Positions 59,087 to 64,000 of a DNA stretch of 64,000 bases are shown piece after piece. Location of the stretch: NCBI RefSeq assembly GCF_009733815.1, contig NZ_WNXY01000014.1, positions 1-64,000 on the forward strand, read 5' to 3'. Within the stretch, counting starts at the first letter, position 1. Each line of letters begins with the position of its first letter. This stretch comes from Pseudactinotalea suaedae (GTDB lineage: Bacteria; Actinomycetota; Actinomycetes; Actinomycetales; Beutenbergiaceae). Below the pieces are notes generated by a model. It was given only the letters and a program-made list of their open reading frames with translations, ran no database searches and was not told the DNA's origin. A program made the translations under genes and the position numbers.

Positions 59087-60362
59087 CTTCGTCCTCGTCT
59101 CCTGCTGCTGTGTCGTCGTCCATGGGCTGCTCGGAGCCCGTGTAGGGGCGGTACGGCTCGTCGCCCCACTCGACGCGGGGCTTGTCTTCGAGGTCGCGGA
59201 CGTCGTTCGGGGTCAGCCAGCCGTTGACGATCCCGGAGGCGTAGAACGCGGCCCGCGACTTCGTGTCGCCGCGCAGCAGACCCTCGAGGGCGAACTTCGC
59301 GCGCTCGGTCTTGGGATCGACGATCTCGCGTGTGACGCGCTGCTCGATGCGGTGGAAGTAGTGCTTCAGCGTCACCACAACGAAGGCGATGAACTGCTGC
59401 TCCATGCCCGAACCCCAAGAGGTCGACTTCTCCTGGTCGTTGACCATCCACCCGGGCACACCGAACAGGCGGGCGATCTCGGTGGTCTGGAACTTGCGGC
59501 TCTCCAGGAACTGCGCGTCCTCCGGGCTCATCGTGAGCTGGGTGAACTTCAGGCCCTTGTCGAAGACCGGGACGTCGAACGCGTTGTCGATGCCGGCGAC
59601 CTTCGCGCGCCAGCGATCCTTCAGGATCTCGACCTTCTCCTGACCGAGCTCGTTCTCGGTCGAGAGGTAGCCCTGCATCAGCAGGCCCTGGCCGAACATC
59701 TTCTCGGCGAGCTTCTCGGCCTTGGTCGCGAGACCGAAGGTGCGGCGCATGTTGCCGATCACCGAGTAGCCCTTGACTCCGTCGAGTGACAGGTTGGGGA
59801 TGTGCATGACCTCGTAGGCGGTGAGCTCGTCGCCGCCGGACTGGAAGCCGCCGTCGATCTTGAACCGCCGCACGTAGGGCAGACCGACCGCGATCCGCAG
59901 CGCGGTCTCGTCGTCGTCGATCTCCACCTTCACCCGCGCCGGGTGGATCGGCTGCAGCGCGATGATTCGGCCGTCACGTGCCCGGATCTTGCGCACGTAG
60001 GCGTTGCCCCACAGCGCCAGGTGCGCGACGACCGTCTCCCACGTCTCGAACGGCGTGGTCTGGCCGCCGTCGTACTCGTGGGCCAACGCCGGGATGTGGA
60101 GGTGCTCGTAGGAGCCCTTGGCGGTGACGTGCAGCGGGCAGCCGGCCACACTGGAGGAGATGATCTGCACGCACCGCAGCGCGGTGCCGACCTTCATCGG
60201 GTTCGAGTCGCGAGTCGTGTCGCCGTCGGACCACAGCTCGCCCGGGTCGTCGAGCTGCGACAGCAGCCGGCCGCCGGTCAGCGGAGTAGCAGGGTTCTCC
60301 AGCGAACTCGCGAGGATCATGTTGCCTCGTAGCAGCGTCGAGAGCCCGTCCAGCGCCTTCAC
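59070..60362 (-). CDS. Portal protein, HK97 type
   Basis: A 430-residue portal. Family blocks are VGTALRCVQIISSSVAGCPLHV, WETVVAHLALWGNAYVRKIRARDGRIIALQPIHPARV, EVMHIPNLSLDGVKGYSVIGNM and, near the C-terminus, the helical FQTTEIARLFGVPGWMVNDQEKSTSWGSGMEQQFIAFV. An acidic tail ends the protein. It forms the dodecameric DNA channel. The ATG at 60362 overlaps the stop of a small membrane gene (ATGA). Confidence 0.95.
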   Translation of the reverse strand: MKALDGLSTLLRGNMILASSLENPATPLTGGRLLSQLDDPGELWSDGDTTRDSNPMKVGTALRCVQIISSSVAGCPLHVTAKGSYEHLHIPALAHEYDGGQTTPFETWETVVAHLALWGNAYVRKIRARDGRIIALQPIHPARVKVEIDDDETALRIAVGLPYVRRFKIDGGFQSGGDELTAYEVMHIPNLSLDGVKGYSVIGNMRRTFGLATKAEKLAEKMFGQGLLMQGYLSTENELGQEKVEILKDRWRAKVAGIDNAFDVPVFDKGLKFTQLTMSPEDAQFLESRKFQTTEIARLFGVPGWMVNDQEKSTSWGSGMEQQFIAFVVVTLKHYFHRIEQRVTREIVDPKTERAKFALEGLLRGDTKSRAAFYASGIVNGWLTPNDVRDLEDKPRVEWGDEPYRPYTGSEQPMDDDTAAGDEDEDDDAQ

Positions 60363-60538
60363 GGGGTCTCCTGCTCAGGGGGAGCGGGCGCGGGGGTGGT
60401 GCCCAGGTGCGTCAGGACGCCGCCAGCGGTCAGCACGATGCCGCCGTACACGAGCGCCCACCCGGGGCCGGCGAGCATGAGCACGCCGGCGCCGAGCACC
60501 AGCAGTCCTAGGACGGTGAGGAACGCAGCCACGGTCAC
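60359..60538 (-). CDS. Two-TM small phage protein
   Basis: About 59 residues from GTG at 60538 (68 from ATG at 60565, which would overlap the large-terminase stop). Two hydrophobic segments (VAAFLTVLGLLVLGAGVLML and GWALVYGGIVLTAGGVLTHL) are followed by a Pro-rich tail. It lies between large terminase and portal, overlapping the portal start. Function unknown; small membrane proteins at this place occur in several actinophages. Confidence 0.65.
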   Translation of the reverse strand: MTVAAFLTVLGLLVLGAGVLMLAGPGWALVYGGIVLTAGGVLTHLGTTPAPAPPEQETP

Positions 60539-60542
60539 CGCC

Positions 60543-62075
60543 TCACCAGATGTTCGGGCCGTCATCGACCGGGATGGACGCGTAGTACTTCGCGCGCTCG
60601 AGGGTGAACACCGCGGTCACTGCACCGTCAATGCGCTTGGGGGAGTCGGGTGACTCCTTGGCGATGCGTGCCATGCCTCGCGAGGTCGGCTTAGGGGTGG
60701 CGTCGCGAACGTGCCGCGCGAGTCGGGGGTCGCCGTCGTGGGTGAGCGCCTTGTCGACTACGGACTCGTAGAAGCCCTGCGTCGCGCGGCCCATGCGCTC
60801 CGGGCTCTGCGGGTAGGCCTCGACGGGCACGCCCTCCTCGGCGAGCTCGTCGAACGCGTCCTGCCAGAGGTGCTCATCCCAGGGGCTCTCCGGCACGTCC
60901 CACCGGTCGCACGCCTCACGCAGTGCTGCCTTTACCTCCGGGCGGGGCACCCGCCAGTTCGGGTCGTAGGGGTCCCGCTCCCAGATGCCGACCACGAAGA
61001 TGTGCGGCCGCTCCTCGACCGTCACGCCGATCAGCGCCGTCGAGTCGCCGGAGTAGGAGCCGTCGAACCCGACCACGACCCGTGTGCCGGCAGGAGGGCC
61101 ACCGGGGTACCGCTCGGGGTCCGCGAGCGCGTCCCAGGCGCCGTGCGGCAGCCACACGCGGCCGGAGGTGACCCACTGGTTCGTGCGCTTGATCCGGAAC
61201 TCGTTCTCCGGGGTGCGTCGCACCACGGATCGGAAGTCAGCCTCGGAGACCAGGTCACCGAAGCCGGGCGATCCCTCGCGCCAGGTTCGGATGTCGTCGT
61301 GCGGTGCCTCGATCCCACGCAGCGGCTCCCACCACGCCATGAAGAACGTGGGGTCGTCGATTTCGCCGCGTGCGACCTGGACGCCGTACTTGTACAGCGT
61401 GTAGCAGATCGAGTCCTGGCCTGTGCGGTCCGTCTGCACACCCGCGGTGGTGATCGCGAGCATCAGCGGCTCAACCCGCGCTCCCTGGGCCTGGGCCATG
61501 ACGTCCCACAGCTCGCGCGTCGGCTGCACGTGGAGCTCGTCGAACAGCACCAGGGTCGGGTTCAGACCCTCCTTGGTGTACGCCTCGGCCGACAGCGCCC
61601 GGTACGTGGTCCCGGTGGAGGGAACCTCGATCACGTTGCGGTAGGTCTTGATCACCTGCGAGAGGTGCGGGTCCATCTCGATCATCCGCTTCGCGGTCTT
61701 GAAGATGATCGAGGCCTGCTCCTTGTCGCCGGCGCAGGAGTACACCTCGCCGCCCATCGGCCCGAGCAGCATCCCGGAGATGCCGACGCCGGCGGTGATC
61801 TCCGACTTGCCGTTCTTCCGCGCCATGCCCCACAGCGCGATGCGGTGCCGGAACAGGCCATCGGCGCGACGGGCGAGCGTGCGGCGCATCAGCTGGCGCT
61901 GGAACGGCCGCGGTTCGAGCAACTTGCCAACGGCACCAGCGACCGAGTCCTTCGTGATGCGGCAGGTCGCACCGATCAGGTCGGTGTAGAGGTCGCCGTC
62001 GCCGCGGCGCTGGTCAGCGACCGGGACGGGTGTCAGCCACCGGGGCGGGAGCGAGGGCGCCCACGGGCTACGACC
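60543..62075 (-). CDS. Terminase large subunit
   Basis: A 510-residue packaging motor. The ATPase part has a Walker A of the GMARKNGKSE form (about 84-93), LNPTLVLFDELHVQ as Walker B, and a C-motif region LMLAITTAG. The RNase H-like nuclease part begins VVGFDGSYSGDSTALIG (about 330) with later acidic residues (WDEHLWQDAFDELAEEG). GTG at 62075 is chosen: it has AGGAA 8 nt upstream and overlaps the small-terminase stop by 8 bp. The family is the Terminase_1/YmfN type found with P27 small subunits. Confidence 0.93.
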   Translation of the reverse strand, partial: GRSPWAPSLPPRWLTPVPVADQRRGDGDLYTDLIGATCRITKDSVAGAVGKLLEPRPFQRQLMRRTLARRADGLFRHRIALWGMARKNGKSEITAGVGISGMLLGPMGGEVYSCAGDKEQASIIFKTAKRMIEMDPHLSQVIKTYRNVIEVPSTGTTYRALSAEAYTKEGLNPTLVLFDELHVQPTRELWDVMAQAQGARVEPLMLAITTAGVQTDRTGQDSICYTLYKYGVQVARGEIDDPTFFMAWWEPLRGIEAPHDDIRTWREGSPGFGDLVSEADFRSVVRRTPENEFRIKRTNQWVTSGRVWLPHGAWDALADPERYPGGPPAGTRVVVGFDGSYSGDSTALIGVTVEERPHIFVVGIWERDPYDPNWRVPRPEVKAALREACDRWDVPESPWDEHLWQDAFDELAEEGVPVEAYPQSPERMGRATQGFYESVVDKALTHDGDPRLARHVRDATPKPTSRGMARIAKESPDSPKRIDGAVTAVFTLERAKYYASIPVDDGPNIW

Positions 62076-62583
62076 CACGTGCGGCGTTCCTGGCTGCCGC
62101 TTGCTGCAGGATCTGCTCGAGCGGGTTCGTCTTGTCGGTGACCTCGGCAACACCCAGGTCGCCGCGCGCCGACGGCGTCAGACCGCACTCTCGCTCCATC
62201 TGCAGCATCTGCCCGAGCTGTGCACGGACCTGAGCGAGCAGCGGGTTCGGGCGCACCTGGCCCTGCGAGCCGGTGACGTAGAAGCCCTCCTCGGCGAGCG
62301 CGTTGCGCATCCCGGCGACCAGGTCCTCGCCGATGCAGATCCGCTCGACGATGTCGATGTCGGTCGCGGGGGAGAGCCACTTCGCCTCACGCCAGATCCG
62401 CGTCCACCGCTCGGCGCCAGGCCCCTCCTCGCCCACGGTCGGCGGCAGATCGGGGATCCCGCCCTTCACGCCTTCGAGGTGGACGACGTTCGACTGATCG
62501 GGCAGCTCACGGCCGCCGGAGTCCCGGTTCGCGGACCGTCCGCGGCGGCGGCGCTCCTCCAGCGGGGCCTTGGTGCGGGGCAT
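62068..62583 (-). CDS. Terminase small subunit (P27 family)
   Basis: A 171-residue DNA-recognition subunit. A basic N-terminus (PRTKAPLEERRRRGRSANRDSGG) is followed by the P27-type helical core: GAERWTRIWREAKWLSPATDIDIVERICIGED and GFYVTGSQGQVRPNPLLAQVRAQL. It binds the packaging site and recruits the large subunit encoded directly downstream with an 8-bp overlap. Confidence 0.93.
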   Translation of the reverse strand: MPRTKAPLEERRRRGRSANRDSGGRELPDQSNVVHLEGVKGGIPDLPPTVGEEGPGAERWTRIWREAKWLSPATDIDIVERICIGEDLVAGMRNALAEEGFYVTGSQGQVRPNPLLAQVRAQLGQMLQMERECGLTPSARGDLGVAEVTDKTNPLEQILQQAAARNAARGS

Positions 62584-62753
62584 CGCTCACCTCACCGGCC
62601 GAAAAGCGGAATCGGACAAAAAATCGTTCGGTAGTGAGCGCGTGTGCGGTCGCGGGGGAACGGGTCGCGGAGGGCGCATTCTTCCGAACTTTCGACCGCC
62701 CCCTGGGTGCGGAAGGCTGAACGTTTCCGCAGGTCAGCGCCCCGCCAACTCGC
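62584..62753. other. 170-bp gap between HNH and small terminase; candidate packaging region
   Basis: This stretch holds no gene but contains an A-run (AAAAAATCG at about 62618-62626), several GC-rich blocks and repeated TTCCG/CGGAA words. In HK97-type phages with an HNH gene by the terminase, the cos site usually lies close to these genes. No cohesive-end sequence can be proved by eye. Confidence 0.3.
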
Positions 62754-63062
62754 TCAACGGTTCAGGTGTGCCTTGCGTCCCGCTTCGGCCCGGTTGCACA
62801 CTCGGGAATGTTCAGGACCGTTGTATTCCATTCGGTTATCCGAATGGCCGAGGTCCCATTCTTCATCAGGGAGAATGTATTCATCGCAGCGTGCGCATCT
62901 CACTTCGCCCGCCTCGACGAGCGGTCGCCACTCCTCACGCAGACGGCGATGCGTCGAGCCGTAGCCACGCTGGGTGGTGGTGCCCCTGGCCCGGGACCGG
63001 CCGCGGGCGCAGGCATCGCAGCGGCTGCGCACACCCGGGCGACCGCAGTCCATGCACGGCAT
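62754..63062 (-). CDS. HNH endonuclease
   Basis: A 102-residue HNH nuclease. Zinc-type Cys pairs occur at the start (MDCGRPGVRSRCDAC) and around the core (VRCARCDEYI). The HNH core is EEWDLGHSDNRMEYNGPEHSRVCNRAEAG, with DLGH as the first His and N and H residues following. In cos phages such proteins work with the large terminase in end cutting. Its ATG overlaps the stop of the previous gene (TGATG). Confidence 0.92.
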   Translation of the reverse strand: MPCMDCGRPGVRSRCDACARGRSRARGTTTQRGYGSTHRRLREEWRPLVEAGEVRCARCDEYILPDEEWDLGHSDNRMEYNGPEHSRVCNRAEAGRKAHLNR

Positions 63063-63310
63063 CAGAGTCCGAACGCCGCACCAGGCTGCGGGCCTGGGTC
63101 ATGCCACTGCGTGGGAGAGGCAGGGCACCGAGCCGACCCTGGCCCCCGGTCCAGCCGACGCCACGTCGGTCGCCCCGGGCTCGGGTACTCCGGCTGGCCT
63201 GGTCGATCCCGAACCATCAGACCCTTCAGGAGCAGGGCCTCCTCGAGGGCGTGCCCGCAGTGCACGCAGGTGCCCGTCCGGCCGGTGGTCTCGTCGTTGG
63301 TGACGGCCAT
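63062..63310 (-). CDS. Small CxxC phage protein
   Basis: An 82-residue protein with one CVHCGHAL motif near residue 15 and a Pro/Arg-rich C-terminus. GGAGG is 8 nt before the ATG at 63310, and the stop overlaps the HNH start. Likely a small zinc-binding or unstructured phage protein; family not recognised. Confidence 0.65.
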   Translation of the reverse strand: MAVTNDETTGRTGTCVHCGHALEEALLLKGLMVRDRPGQPEYPSPGRPTWRRLDRGPGSARCPASPTQWHDPGPQPGAAFGL

Positions 63311-63420
63311 CAGGTTTGCCTCCAGCTGCGAACGGTGCTCGTCCCTGCATCCAGTAGCTGCGTTGTCGGACCGATCCGGCTCTGCAGCGGGAGGCTCATC
63401 GGTGAGGATCTCAACACGAA

Positions 63421-63446
63421 GGCCGGCGCATCATCTGCGACCGGCC
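63421..63446. terminator. Hairpin downstream of the coiled-coil gene
   Basis: GGCCGG-CGCA-TCATC-TGCG-A-CCGGCC folds as a 10-bp stem with one bulged A. It lies about 100 bp after the stop of the minus-strand gene at the window edge, in a 236-bp gap before the CxxC gene. It is a candidate terminator between early/middle and late genes. Confidence 0.5.
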
Positions 63447-63546
63447 TGTGGAGACACCTCTCCCGGCACACATTGTGCACCATCAGACGCCAGTGCGCAC
63501 CTCGTCCTGCAGTCGGCGTGGCGTGAAGTGGCTAACGAATCTTCCT

Positions 63547-64000
63547 CTACGCGGCCAGGCGTTCGAGAATCCAGGGAATCACCGCGAGGAGAGCTGCGAT
63601 AGCGCTGAGGGCGGCGAACACGACCATGATGACATCACCGCGGCTAAGAGTGCGGCTTTCAAGCGTCTTGAGGTCGCGCTCGAGGTGCTCGATCAAGACC
63701 CCTATGCGAGCCTCCGAGGCGCTCATCGATGTCGGCAAGGTGGCTCGGCTGGGAAGTCTGGACTCAAGATCGGCAATCCGCGCCTCCAACTTCTTGAGGT
63801 CGTCCGCCTCGTTCGAGCTCGGTCGCTGGGTCTTGCCGGTCGATGGCGGCGTCGTTTCAGAAGGCTTGGGCTTGTACAGAGCGGTTGCAAGTCGCTCCTC
63901 GAGCAACTCGATACGGCGATCGACATCGTGCTCTGACGCGAGCGCGAGCGCGATCTGCGCGCGGTCCTCGAAGTCGAGTCCACGAAGGATCTGTTCTTCG
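63547..64000 (-). CDS. Coiled-coil protein with C-terminal TM anchor, 5' end cut by window
   Basis: The reading frame stays open to the window edge, so only the last 150 or so codons are present. The visible part starts ...ILRGLDFEDRAQIALALASEH, continues with DVDRRIELLEERLATALYKP, a Ser/Thr/Pro linker, a heptad coiled coil (DDLKKLEARIADLESRL and ARIGVLIEHLERDLKTLESR) and one membrane helix (VIMVVFAALSAIAALLAVIPWIL) at the C-terminus. The start codon is outside. Codon use is less GC-rich than in the late genes. It could be a lysogenic-conversion or superinfection-exclusion membrane protein; the family is not recognised. Confidence 0.7.
   Translation of the reverse strand, partial: EEQILRGLDFEDRAQIALALASEHDVDRRIELLEERLATALYKPKPSETTPPSTGKTQRPSSNEADDLKKLEARIADLESRLPSRATLPTSMSASEARIGVLIEHLERDLKTLESRTLSRGDVIMVVFAALSAIAALLAVIPWILERLAA

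Larger units (their letters stand above)
39755..64000 (-). mobile_element. HK97-like siphoprophage, late-gene half
   Basis: From the broken tad gene to the window edge, all genes lie on the minus strand in the order of an HK97-type siphovirus read right to left: HNH, small and large terminase, portal, protease, capsid, connectors, tail tube, tail chaperones, tape measure, distal tail, fibres, lysis. Start and stop codons overlap (TGATG, ATGA, GTGA) at nearly every junction, showing long co-translated late operons. No transposase or obvious gene decay is seen, so the late region looks intact. Integrase, repressor, excisionase and replication genes are missing and should follow to the right. 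The left limit is inferred from the pilin-like gene and is good to some tens of bases. Confidence 0.88.

Overview
The window is high-GC DNA from an actinobacterium. WhiB1, a PdtaS-type sensor kinase, a DUF2505 protein, an LPNTG-anchored surface protein, an FHA-FtsK (EssC/EccC-like) ATPase and actinobacterial Tad genes fit the order Micrococcales, possibly near Cellulomonadaceae. That placement is inferred from gene content, not from a marker-gene comparison.

Chromosomal part (1 to about 39.75 kb). It starts with a LacI-type regulator divergent from a 1595-residue sortase-anchored protein. DUF2505, pdtaS and whiB1 follow, then an orphan FHA/FtsK ATPase. Next come a two-gene ABC exporter and a LiaSR/DesKR-like two-component pair. 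A SRAP (YedK) protein, a SRPBCC protein and a secreted SH3/LAS-metallopeptidase protein come after these. Two regulator/effector loci have recognisable operators: MerR with an alpha/beta hydrolase, and HxlR with an MFS exporter. Two giant LuxR (LAL) regulators stand back to back among hydrolases, a proton antiporter and a hydrolase-RidA-hydrolase-SnoaL group. The chromosome ends with tadA-tadB-tadC and the first 32 codons of what looks like a small pilin-like gene.

Prophage part (about 39.75 kb to the right edge). From the interrupted Tad gene onward the DNA is the late half of an HK97-like siphoprophage, with all genes on the minus strand. Read in transcription order from the right edge it runs: coiled-coil/TM protein, CxxC protein, HNH, small terminase (P27), large terminase, small membrane protein, portal, prohead protease, capsid, small proteins, connectors, major tail tube, G/GT tail chaperones (with a canonical -1 slippery heptamer), tape measure, distal tail proteins, and two tail-fibre proteins, one with a GH71-like glucanase domain. 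Then come endolysin, holin candidates and, next to attL, a HicA-like/HTH two-gene module with its own promoter and operator. Integrase, repressor and replication genes are not in the window and should lie beyond its right edge.

The most interesting points are the apparent insertion of the prophage into the Tad pilus locus, the autoregulated HicA-like module at the prophage end, the GH71-type tail enzyme with shuffled Ig-like modules, and two different short-repeat clusters in chromosomal intergenic regions. No CRISPR array, rRNA or tRNA was recognised.
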